From contig DFMO01000008.1 of assembly GCA_002375695.1 (NCBI GenBank), positions 362,526 through 381,255 of the forward strand: a stretch of DNA of 18,730 nucleotides. Direction: 5' to 3'. The notes below the pieces were generated by a model that searched no databases, had not been told where the DNA came from, and saw only the letters and a list, made by a program, of their open reading frames with translations. Source of the stretch: Flavobacteriaceae bacterium UBA3591 (GTDB taxonomy: Bacteria; Bacteroidota; Bacteroidia; Flavobacteriales; Flavobacteriaceae). The translations under genes were made by a program, and so were the position numbers. Shown here piece after piece: positions 5,523 to 14,200 of the stretch. Positions within the stretch are counted from its first letter, which is position 1. Every line of letters starts with the position of its first letter.

Positions 5523-6212
5523 ATGAAATTTATTAAAACACTATTAATCTTAGCAATAACAACTACCGCAATGACAGCTCAAAATGCGGTCTCGCAACCT
5601 ACGGTCGATGTTACTGGCGAAGGTATAGTACGTGTGGTTCCAGACCAAGTTACTATTAGTATTCGCGTTGAAAATACAGGCGATAATCCAACAAATTTAA
5701 AAAGACAAAACGATGCAGTTATTAGTGAAGTTTTAAAATTTTTAAAGAAAAAGAATATAGCCGAAAAAGATGTAAAAACGCAATATATGAATTTAAGCAA
5801 AAGCTATAATCACAATAATAAAACATATACCTATACTGCCAATCAATCACTTTCGGTGAAACTTCGCGATTTAAGTAAATACGAAAGCGTGATGAACGGT
5901 TTGCTTGAAACCGGGATTAACAGAATAGATGGCGTGCAATTTTCTTCAACAAATGAAGAGGCTTTAAAAAGTGAAGCTCGAAAAAAAGCCATTGTTAACG
6001 CCCAAATGAAAGCAAAAGAATATACTTCAGTTTTAAACCAAACTATTGGCAAAGCTATTTCTATAAGTGAAATGGGCAGCAGCCCACGCCCGCAGCCAAT
6101 GTATAAAATGGAAATGATGGATTCTTCTTCTAGCGGCAGTGGCGGACAAACCATTGCTTTAGGCGAAATTGAAATTAAATCGGTTGTAAATGTGAGCTTT
6201 CTTTTAAATTAA
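5523..6212 (+). CDS. SIMPL (DUF541) domain secreted protein
   Basis: A 229-residue protein with a signal peptide (about 1-19, cleavage near TAQ) and one SIMPL domain. The diagnostic opening VDVTGEGIVRVVPDQVTISIRVE (28-50) is followed by DVKTQYMNLS and, later, ALKSEARKKAIVNAQMKAKEYTSVL (147-171), the conserved C-terminal helix. SIMPL proteins are periplasmic or outer-membrane proteins of poorly known function that form oligomers. A Ser/Gly-rich loop (SSSSGSGG, about 201-208) lies near the end. The gene is probably the last of a short transcript with the rhomboid, ending at a strong hairpin terminator 23 bases after the stop. Confidence 0.9.
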   Translation: MKFIKTLLILAITTTAMTAQNAVSQPTVDVTGEGIVRVVPDQVTISIRVENTGDNPTNLKRQNDAVISEVLKFLKKKNIAEKDVKTQYMNLSKSYNHNNKTYTYTANQSLSVKLRDLSKYESVMNGLLETGINRIDGVQFSSTNEEALKSEARKKAIVNAQMKAKEYTSVLNQTIGKAISISEMGSSPRPQPMYKMEMMDSSSSGSGGQTIALGEIEIKSVVNVSFLLN

Positions 6213-6234
6213 GCTTGGTCAAATAAGTTCAATA

Positions 6235-6270
6235 AAAAAGCCTCGGTTGTATTTACAACCGAGGCTTTTT
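6235..6270. terminator. Bidirectional Rho-independent terminator
   Basis: AAAAAGCCTCGGTTGTA (6235-6251) is the exact complement of TACAACCGAGGCTTTTT (6254-6270). This gives a very stable hairpin with an A-tract on the left and a T-tract on the right, so it works on both strands. It lies between the convergent SIMPL gene (ends 6212) and the thioredoxin-like gene (ends 6301) and serves both. Confidence 0.93.
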
Positions 6271-6300
6271 AGTATTTAAATCTATACGTTTAAATCACAA

Positions 6301-7416
6301 TTACTTATCGCCTAATAGCGAAGCAATCTTTGCTTCCAAAGCATTGCCTCGTAAGTTTTTATCGATTATTACGCCGTTTTCATCAAGTAAAAAAGTGGCA
6401 GGAATTGAGCGTACGTTATACTGTCTGGCAATTGGGTCTTGCCAAAACTTAAGGTTTGAAACGTGATACCAATCCATTTTATCGTCTGCGATAGCCTTAA
6501 TCCATTTGTCTTTCTGACTTTCTTTATCTAAAGAAACACTAATAATGTTTAATCCTTTGTCGTGATATTTGTTATATACGCGCACCACATTTGGGTTTTC
6601 TACTCGGCAAGGCTTGCACCAAGATGCCCAAAAATCTATAATGGTATATTTGCCTAATACGTCGTTTAAAGCAATGGTTTCGCCATCTGGGTTTGGCGCG
6701 CTAAAGTTTGGAGCTTTGCTACCTACATCTACTTTCTTCATCGTTTCCAGCGTAGACTTTAAATCGGTTACAATTGCCGAGTTCTGTAGTTTTTGGTCCA
6801 TACCTTCAATAAACTTATTGGCCTCGGCAACGGTTAGTTCTTTTCTACCCATCATTTCAGAAATAAGCATAGCAGCAAATATTGAATTGCTATTTTCTTT
6901 TAAAAATTCTTTTTTAAAGGCAGTCTCTTCGGCTACAATATTTAAGTTTTTACTTTGTATTGCCGTAATTGTGGCGGTGTCGTTAGAGAGTCTTGCTTCG
7001 CGAAACTGCTCCATACTTTCTTGCTTTCTTTGGTTAAAAGCAGTCATTTTTTCTACAAATTGGCTATAAGCTTCATTTTGCTTTCCACCTCTAACACGTG
7101 AGGCTTGTATGCTGTCTTTATAGATTGTAGCTGTCATATCTACATTTTCAGGAAAAAATAAAACCGACCCTTTTACTTCATTTACGCGTAAGAAATTTAG
7201 ACTTGATTCGTCTACCTTAGGGTATGTTGCAGCAAATTTACCTTCAGAAACAGTTAGGGTGTCTAAAATTTTAGGCTGTCTATTTTCTAAGGTATAAACA
7301 TAAATTTGGGTGCCGTCCTCAAACCCTACGGCTTCACCAGATAGCTCGTAACTGTTAGAATCATTGTTACATGAAATTAATGAAATTGTTAAAAGTGTAG
7401 CCAATATAAGTCTCAT
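6301..7416 (-). CDS. TlpA-like thiol-disulfide oxidoreductase lipoprotein (DUF4369-like plus thioredoxin)
   Basis: A 371-residue protein. Lipobox LISC puts the lipidated Cys at residue 16. Residues about 22-110 resemble the DUF4369 beta domain found ahead of Bacteroidota thioredoxins (YELSGEAVGFEDGTQIYVY, LDTLTVSEGKF). A helical linker spans 111-228. Then comes an AhpC/TSA-redoxin domain (about 230-368) with GSKAPNFSAPNPDG, the active site WCKPC (Cys267, Cys270) after DFWASW, and the cis-proline loop RSIPATF (Pro339). It probably reduces or exchanges disulfides in the periplasm while attached to a membrane; the partner is unknown. It is divergent from the GAF-like gene and convergent with the SIMPL gene. 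Confidence 0.92.
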   Translation of the reverse strand: MRLILATLLTISLISCNNDSNSYELSGEAVGFEDGTQIYVYTLENRQPKILDTLTVSEGKFAATYPKVDESSLNFLRVNEVKGSVLFFPENVDMTATIYKDSIQASRVRGGKQNEAYSQFVEKMTAFNQRKQESMEQFREARLSNDTATITAIQSKNLNIVAEETAFKKEFLKENSNSIFAAMLISEMMGRKELTVAEANKFIEGMDQKLQNSAIVTDLKSTLETMKKVDVGSKAPNFSAPNPDGETIALNDVLGKYTIIDFWASWCKPCRVENPNVVRVYNKYHDKGLNIISVSLDKESQKDKWIKAIADDKMDWYHVSNLKFWQDPIARQYNVRSIPATFLLDENGVIIDKNLRGNALEAKIASLLGDK

Positions 7417-7439
7417 AAATATGTGATTTTAAATTTTGG

Positions 7440-7447
7440 CAAAAGTA
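7440..7447 (-). promoter_or_regulatory. Putative -7 element of the thioredoxin-like gene
   Basis: On the minus strand TACTTTTG is a perfect match to the Bacteroidota -7 box TAnnTTTG. It lies 23 bases before the ATG at 7416, giving a short leader. No good TTTG -33 box is seen at the right distance, where an inverted repeat sits instead. Confidence 0.45.
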
Positions 7448-7453
7448 GCAGAT

Positions 7454-7475
7454 TATTCTCTGAAAGTAGAGAATA
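7454..7475. promoter_or_regulatory. Candidate operator, 8-bp inverted repeat
   Basis: TATTCTCT (7454-7461), the spacer GAAAGT, then AGAGAATA (7468-7475): perfect 8-bp arms around 6 bases. It lies between the divergent thioredoxin-like and GAF-like genes, overlapping the place where the -33 box of the minus-strand promoter should be. This is a plausible site for a dimeric regulator, but no regulator is identified. Confidence 0.35.
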
Positions 7476-7537
7476 CGCCAATTTTTTGTTTTATATTAAC
7501 ATATTGCTTTCTTATTAACCCGTACATTTATACCCAT

Positions 7538-9919
7538 ATGGTAAACGAAGAAATGATACAAGAAAAGAAACATTTTCCTATGAAAATGAAGATAGGTTTT
7601 AAAAAAGTATTTGAAACTTATCAATCGCTCGATGCCCAAAATGAAATTGAAAAATTACAGGTTTCAAAATTGCAGGCAATAGAAAAAGAGTATCCAAAAT
7701 TATCTTCGGGGATAGAGCGGTATGACGAACTTGCTACTTATAAAGAGCAAATAGATACCATTTTAAATCCGTTGTTCCCTTCGGTTTTAACAAATAACGA
7801 GATAAAGTTTGCTACAATACCCTTTCAAAAAATAGCTTTTAAAAGTACCCAACGTTTTAAAAATATCCTTAAAGCGGGCGGGGGTAATGCAGCCTTAGAT
7901 ATTATAAATTTTAATGAAGACGAATTTTATTTAATGGGCTGTAGTATTATTTTAAATGTTTACTACGGAAAAAAAATAGATTTTAGAAGATCCTACTATT
8001 ACAACATCCCCGATGAAAGAGGGATGACACGAAATTACCGAATTTTGTACAATGCCGATTTTGTTGAAATTACCCGTACCGAAAAAGCAAAAGAAATTAC
8101 CGAAGACGATATGAACGAGCTTTTGGAAAGCTTCGATAATGTTGCTGTTTGGAAAGAAAAGTTCCCACCCGAAAGTTATGTTTTTAATGGCTTTGTAATT
8201 GCTGTTTTAACCGATGTTACCTTAAACGTTTCAATATCCGACTTTAAAACCAATCTTTTACGACTCGAAAAAAACGGTGGTTTTGAGAATACTGAATTTA
8301 GCCGAATCTTTCGATCTATTTTCGACCTCGAAGATTTACACATAGGGTTTACCGATTACAACGAAGAAACTGAGTCTTTTGAGCGAACCCTTTTTAAAGA
8401 AGTTCCGAGTTTTATTTTAAACGAAAAGGAGTGCCAAAAGTGTAAAGACGCACTTTGCAACGCTTCGTATTACAAGTTGTTTAAGCAACAAGAATACTAC
8501 TGTATTACCGATGCCGAGCGTTACCATAAATTGTACCCCGATAATCTGCTTTACAAAAAAATGCTCGATCAAGGGATGAAGAGTGCGCTATTTGCATCAA
8601 TTGTTCACGACAATAAAATGTTGGGGGTTTTAGAGCTTGTATCGCCTAATGCAAACGATTTAAACACTATAAACGCCAACAAGCTTAAGCACGTTATGCC
8701 GTTTTTAATAGATTCGGTTGTTCGGGCTAAAGAAAACCTCGAAAACGAGTTAGAGTTAATTATTCAAGAAGAGTGTACTGCCATCCATAGCAGTGTACAC
8801 TGGAAGTTTAGACAGGAGGCCAAACGCTACCTTTTTAATATTGAACAAGGCAATCCTACGTATTATAAAGAGATTGTTTTTAACGACATTTACCCTTTGT
8901 ACGGGCAAACCGATATTAAAGGTTCTTCCGAAGCGAGAAATGAAGCTACTAAGGAAGATTTATTGCTTCAGCTTAAACATTTAAATGCACTGGTTAAGAA
9001 GCTATCGCGCGAAAATTCACTGCCTATATTCGAGCAAATTTTATTTAATATCGATAATTTTTCAGAAGAAATAGCAGAAAACCTTCAGGTTGATACCGAG
9101 CGAAAAATTATGAATTATATCGCTTCTGAAATTATTCCGTTTTTAAACCATATTAAAAACCGAAGCGAAAAACACGCCAAATGGGTAGAAGAATACGAAA
9201 AGCAAATAGACCCAAATACAGGCTTTGTTTATAAATTTAGAAAAGATTACGACGATTCGGTAATGATTACTAACAAAAGGCTTGCCTCTATTCTCGATAA
9301 AAAACAGCAAGAAGCACAAGCTATGTATCCGCACTACTTTGAGCGGTTTAAAACCGACGGGGTAGAGCACAATATGTATATTGGTGAATCCATAACTAAA
9401 GAACGCACCTTTAATAAAATCTATTTAAAAAACTTAAAATTGTGGCAGTTGCAAGTTATGTGCGAAATGGAAAATAGCTTTTATCGCTTTAAAGATACCT
9501 TGCCTATTGAAATGCACGTTGCTTCAATGATACTGGTGTTTAACAGCAGTTTATCACTGCGGTTTAGAATGGACGAAAAGCGTTTTGATGTAGATGGAAC
9601 CTACAATGCACGCTACGAAGTTGTAAAAAAACGTGTGGATAAAGCGCATATAAAAGGAACCGAAGAACGTATTACCCAACCCGGTAAAATTGTAATTGTT
9701 TACTCACAACAAGAAGACGAGGAGGAATACTTACAATACATTAAGTTTTTACAAATGCAAAAGCAAATTGATGAAGAAGTAGAAATGCTGGAAGTTGAAG
9801 ACTTGCAAGGGGTAACAGGATTAAAAGCTCTGCGTGTTAAAGTGCTTTATAGTTTTAACAACGAAAACGAAAAAGAATACTACACTTACAACGATCTTAT
9901 CTCGGAACTAAACGATTAG
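7538..9919 (+). CDS. Large GAF-like domain cytosolic protein
   Basis: A 793-residue soluble protein from ATG 7538. The frame stays open upstream to 7436, but only with a TTG start, and that extension would overlap the divergent promoter region, so I take the ATG. There is no signal peptide or membrane segment. A GAF-like module appears at about 256-396 (FRSIFDLEDLHIGFTDYN ... SALFASIVHDNKMLGVLELVSP ... VMPFLIDSVVRAKENLENE). A Cys cluster ECQKCKDALC (Cys299, 302, 307) sits inside it and could bind metal or sense redox. The remainder (about 400-793) is helical and charged, with no enzyme motif I recognise. I recall proteins of this length annotated only as GAF-domain in Flavobacteriaceae. The ligand is unknown. 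The gene converges on the HD-PycTM gene. Confidence 0.75.
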   Translation: MVNEEMIQEKKHFPMKMKIGFKKVFETYQSLDAQNEIEKLQVSKLQAIEKEYPKLSSGIERYDELATYKEQIDTILNPLFPSVLTNNEIKFATIPFQKIAFKSTQRFKNILKAGGGNAALDIINFNEDEFYLMGCSIILNVYYGKKIDFRRSYYYNIPDERGMTRNYRILYNADFVEITRTEKAKEITEDDMNELLESFDNVAVWKEKFPPESYVFNGFVIAVLTDVTLNVSISDFKTNLLRLEKNGGFENTEFSRIFRSIFDLEDLHIGFTDYNEETESFERTLFKEVPSFILNEKECQKCKDALCNASYYKLFKQQEYYCITDAERYHKLYPDNLLYKKMLDQGMKSALFASIVHDNKMLGVLELVSPNANDLNTINANKLKHVMPFLIDSVVRAKENLENELELIIQEECTAIHSSVHWKFRQEAKRYLFNIEQGNPTYYKEIVFNDIYPLYGQTDIKGSSEARNEATKEDLLLQLKHLNALVKKLSRENSLPIFEQILFNIDNFSEEIAENLQVDTERKIMNYIASEIIPFLNHIKNRSEKHAKWVEEYEKQIDPNTGFVYKFRKDYDDSVMITNKRLASILDKKQQEAQAMYPHYFERFKTDGVEHNMYIGESITKERTFNKIYLKNLKLWQLQVMCEMENSFYRFKDTLPIEMHVASMILVFNSSLSLRFRMDEKRFDVDGTYNARYEVVKKRVDKAHIKGTEERITQPGKIVIVYSQQEDEEEYLQYIKFLQMQKQIDEEVEMLEVEDLQGVTGLKALRVKVLYSFNNENEKEYYTYNDLISELND

Positions 9920-9926
9920 GTTTGAG

Positions 9927-9973
9927 TTGAGTAGTGAGTGATGTGTATTGAGTAGTGAGTAATGCGTATTGAG
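9927..9973. repeat. 21-base tandem repeat of the GAGTAGTGAG family
   Basis: Two 21-base units (9927-9947 and 9948-9968) differ at two positions and are followed by a partial third. Each begins TTGAGTAGTGAGT and ends GTA. The core resembles the heptamer arrays at 4330-4471. It lies just after the GAF-like gene stop, in the 117-base gap between convergent genes, where no clear terminator hairpin is visible. Confidence 0.75.
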
Positions 9974-10036
9974 TTTTGACGCAACTATCAATTTCCATTT
10001 ATCAAATAATCAGATTATTAAAATCACCTACAAATG

Positions 10037-11221
10037 CTATGCTTCAAAGTAAAAGAAGATAGCAAAGGCGAGTAGTGAAATTATAGTACCTGCTACAAAA
10101 ATGGTGTAGGTAAGTCTTAAAATTCTATATTTTCTATCCAGCACTTTCCCTAAAAAGTACAAGTCTTTGGTAAGCGATTTATACACGTAATCTCTATCTT
10201 TTAACAGCTCGTCTATGGCCCATTCATATTGCTCGAGTTCCATTTTGTGAAAGTTTCCGAAGAAGGTAAGATTTACTGCTTGATTAGCCACGTCTTCTTT
10301 TGTAAACTCACCACGAGTAACGTTGGGTCGCGTAGCTATGACAGCCAAAATCATAGTAATTGCACTAAAGAGTATAAAAATAGCCGTAGGAATAATTAGG
10401 TAGTTGTTATTATCGAGTTTTGAAATTAAGTTTGAAAGCACCAACGAAATGATAATTGCATTTACCGAAAGCATAATATTGGCTTTTGTATCGGCTATAT
10501 CACTTAACTTCATGTGGTTTCTTAGGGCAGTTCTATAAAAGGTTTGAATCCCGCGTTCGGGGCTGTCGTTTTTATACTTTGCTTTAAGCTTTGCTTTTAC
10601 CTTTTCTTTTTGAACTTTAGCTTTATCTTTTTTACGTTTTTTAAGAAGTTTGGCTAAGTTTTCTTCCTTTACGGGCTCCCAGTTTTTTAGGGCGTATTCG
10701 GTGTAAAATTGGTGGTCTTCAACTAAAACTTTAATATTCTCGTTTCGCCATTCTTTTGCGGTGTAATTATGTACATTTTGAAAGAGGTATTCTTGTCTTA
10801 AAAACTCACTGGCCTCATCAAAATAATCTTTTCCAAAGTGCGAACTATCGGCATCACGAATTGCTTTTTCAAGTTCGTCATTGGGGTGGGTATCTTTAAA
10901 TTTTGTTGCCCGAATACATTTAATTACGCCTTCGATAATTTCTTTATCGGCCTCCTGTTCTTTTAAAAACTTTTCGGCAATTTTTACGCTCTCTTCTTCG
11001 TGCCCTTCTCGCTTAATTATGTAACCCGTGTCGTGTAGTAAAGCCGCTAACCGCAGTACAGTAGCATCTTTAACATCAAATTGGGAGTTTTCAATAATTT
11101 CATTTATACTTTTATAAACACGCTTTGAATGTGTGTAGTTATGATACACAAAAGTGTTCGGAAGCTTGTCTTTAAAGAGTTCGAAGATAAATTTATCGGC
11201 AGCTTCAACAATATTGTTCAT
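10037..11221 (-). CDS. HD-domain and Pycsar-effector (DUF5706/PycTM-like) membrane protein
   Basis: A 394-residue fusion. Residues about 20-180 form an HD phosphohydrolase domain with intact metal ligands: YTHS (His31), LLHDTGY (His63-Asp64), GHEEES (His74) and RDADSSHFG (Asp123/Asp125). A very Lys-rich linker (about 186-217) follows. The C-terminal part begins with GIQTFYRTALRNHMKLSDIADTKANIMLSVNAIIISLVLS (224-263), the hallmark of the DUF5706/Pycsar effector family, with membrane spans at about 249-267, 275-297 and 371-391. PycTM proteins damage the inner membrane when a phage-induced cCMP or cUMP signal binds them. HD domains hydrolyse nucleotides or phosphodiesters. No PycC cyclase is in the window. 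The start ATG is 52 bases from the divergent phosphatase-barrel operon. Confidence 0.85.
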   Translation of the reverse strand: MNNIVEAADKFIFELFKDKLPNTFVYHNYTHSKRVYKSINEIIENSQFDVKDATVLRLAALLHDTGYIIKREGHEEESVKIAEKFLKEQEADKEIIEGVIKCIRATKFKDTHPNDELEKAIRDADSSHFGKDYFDEASEFLRQEYLFQNVHNYTAKEWRNENIKVLVEDHQFYTEYALKNWEPVKEENLAKLLKKRKKDKAKVQKEKVKAKLKAKYKNDSPERGIQTFYRTALRNHMKLSDIADTKANIMLSVNAIIISLVLSNLISKLDNNNYLIIPTAIFILFSAITMILAVIATRPNVTRGEFTKEDVANQAVNLTFFGNFHKMELEQYEWAIDELLKDRDYVYKSLTKDLYFLGKVLDRKYRILRLTYTIFVAGTIISLLAFAIFFYFEA

Positions 11222-11273
11222 AGATAAAATTTAGGTATCCAAAGTAATAAAAATTCAATCCACATAAATAAAT

Positions 11274-14200
11274 ATGAATAAAATTAACACCATTATAACT
11301 TTTTTTGCCGCAGCAATTCTATCAGCTTGTGCAACCTACAATCCTCAATATAAAAATACCGATTATTCAAACACTCAACCTGCCATTGATGGCGAGATTG
11401 ATAAAAGTTTTTATTTAATTGGCAACGCCGGCACCCGTGGCAATGAGGCATCTTCTGCCGTTAAGGCGCTTCAAAATTATATAGCTGAAAACAACAATAA
11501 AGACAGCTACGTTTTATTCCTCGGAAATAGCTTTTATCCAGCCGGTATGCCGCCAAAAGATGATGCCGCCAGGCAAGTGGGCGAGGCGAGTATGCAGAAA
11601 CAAATAGATGCGTTAAAAGGGTTTAAAGGTAAGGTTGTGGTACTGCCGGGAAATCGCGATTGGCGTGGAGGTGTAGATGGCCTTGAGCTTGAAGAAGATT
11701 TTTTAAAAGCACAGTTTGATGATGAAGATATACTACAACCCAATAACGGCTGCCCGCTTGAAAGTATAGATATTAATGACGACGTACATTTATTGGCTTT
11801 AGACACTCAATGGTTTATTGAAGATTGGGACAATTACCCAAAAATGAACGATAAGTGCCAGATTAAAACCAGGGAGCGCCTGTTTATAGAAATTGAGGGC
11901 GAACTTAAAAAGAATGCCACTAAAACTATTGTTTTTGCCATGTACCACCCGCTAATTACGTACGGGGAGCACGGTGGAAAATACCCAATTATTCACGATG
12001 ATGTAGTTAGTACCTTAATAAAGCCAGTGCGCACCTTGGGGGCTATTTCAAAACAAGACCGATACAACAAACGATATAACGAATTGATGAGTCGCATTAA
12101 GGTGCTTACAAAAGATTTAAACCGATTAATCTTTGTGTCGGGGCACGAAAAATCTATGCAATACAGTGAAGAAGGATCGGTTAAACAGATTGTAACGGGA
12201 TCGGGTTCGAGTGCTACGGCCGCAGCTTTGGGGCAGTTTGCCGAATTTGTTTACGGGCACCAAGGCTTTGCCCGCTTAGATGTTGCCAAAAATGGAGCGT
12301 CGCGGGTAACTTTTTTTAAGGCAAATAACGATGGTAGTTTTATAGAAGTATTTAAAAAAGAAGTACACCCCGCTATTGAAAACTACGACCTGTCCATCCT
12401 ACATCAAAACTTTCCTAAAACTACCAAAGCGCAGGTTTATGACGACGAAATGGTAGAGAAAACAGGGTTTTTTAAAGCCCTGTGGGGAGAACATTACCGC
12501 GATGTTTACGGCACAGCAGTTACTGCCCCAACAGTGCTTTTAGACACGCTGTACGGCGGATTGAAAGTAATGAGAGCCGGTGGAGGCCACCAAACAAAGT
12601 CGTTGCGATTAGAAGATAAAGAGGGCAGAACTTATAATATGCGAGCTCTAAAAAAGAGTGCTGTACAATTTCTGCAAACGGTAATAATTAAAGACAAACA
12701 AATTGAAAGTGATTTTGTAAACACCCTGCCCGAAGAGCTAATCTTAGACTTTTACACAGCGGCTCATCCTTACGGGGCGTTTACGATACCTAAGCTGGCC
12801 GAGGCGGCTAATATTCTTCATACAAAACCTAAACTGTACTATGTTCCTAAGCAGTTTGCCTTGGGGAATTTCAACAAAGACTATGGCGATGAACTGTATA
12901 TGATAGTAGAAAGACCCGATGAAACATTTGAAGGCGCTATTTTTAACTATCCCGACGATATGGAAAGTACAGACGATTTGTTTGAAAAGCTTCGGGAAGA
13001 TGAAAAATATAGTCTCGATGAAAAGTCGTTTGTAAGGGCGCGCGTTTTTGATATGTTGGTTGGTGATTGGGATCGCCACGCCGATCAATGGCGATTTACA
13101 GAGCACAAATTGGAAGACGGTCGTAGGGTATACGAACCAATTCCGAGGGACCGCGACCAAGTGTATTCAAAATTTGATGGGGCTTTATTTGATATTGGTC
13201 GCACTTTGTTTAGTACGGCGCGCCAGTTTCAGGTGTACGATGAAAGTGTAAAGTATACTGGCGGGCTAAACCTTGCCGGGATTAAATTAGATCGCGCTTT
13301 GGTTCAACGAGCGGGCGAAGAAACCTGGTTGGAAGAAGCACAATTTATTAAAGAGAATGTGACCGATGCGGTAATTGAAAGTGCCTTTAAAGACCTTCCG
13401 TATGAGGTGCAAGATGAAGCTGCCGAAGAGATAAAGAGAAAGCTTAAAAGCAGACGCGATAATATAGTTGCCATTGCGCAAGATTATTTCAATCACTACG
13501 CTAAATTACAAACCATAACAGGTACCGATAAGGACGATTATTTTGAAATAACTCGGTTGCCGGGAGGGAAAACAAACATAAAAACCTACCGAATTAAAGA
13601 TGGTGAAAAAGGGTTTTTAATGTTAGATAAAACCTATGATGCAAATAAAACAAAGCAAATATGGATCTATGGCTTAGATGACGACGATGTATTTGAAGTA
13701 AGAGGAAAAGGCGACCACCCTATTTTTATTAGAATAGTAGGTGGGCAAAATAAGGACACTTATAAAATTGCTAACGGCCGAAATATTAAAGTTTACGACC
13801 AAAAGAGCAAAAAGAATACAATAGAAGAAAAAGGCGGTGCGAGTATAAAGCTTAGCGATAATTATGACTATAACACCTACGATTATAAAAAGGAAATTAA
13901 GTCGGTTAATTTATTTCTTCCCACTTTGGGTTATAACCCCGACGACGGGTTTAAGATTGGTCCATCTTATGTTTTAACCAAATACGGTTTTAAACGAAAT
14001 CCTTTTTCACAACAACACAAAATAGGGTTTGGGTATTATTCGGCTACGAGTAGTTTTGAGTTGAATTACGAAGGAGAGTTTGCCAATATATTCGGAAACT
14101 GGAATTTTGTAATAAATGGGCATTTTAAAAACCCTAATTTTTCAGAGAACTTTTTTGGTTATGGCAATGAAACCATAAACCCTAATTATGAATTTGACGC

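Noticed and set aside
7436..7537. Longer GAF-like protein starting at TTG 7436
   Set aside because: The extension is hydrophobic and unlike the rest, overlaps the divergent promoter and operator region, and needs a rare start. ATG 7538 gives a clean cytosolic protein.
10005..10019. Palindrome AATAATC-A-GATTATT between the convergent GAF-like and HD-PycTM genes, as a terminator
   Set aside because: The stem is nearly all A-T with a 1-base loop and no following T-tract, so it is too weak to call.
10037..11221. Complete Pycsar defence operon
   Set aside because: Only an effector-like gene is present. The neighbours are not nucleotide cyclases, so the call is limited to an orphan HD-PycTM fusion.
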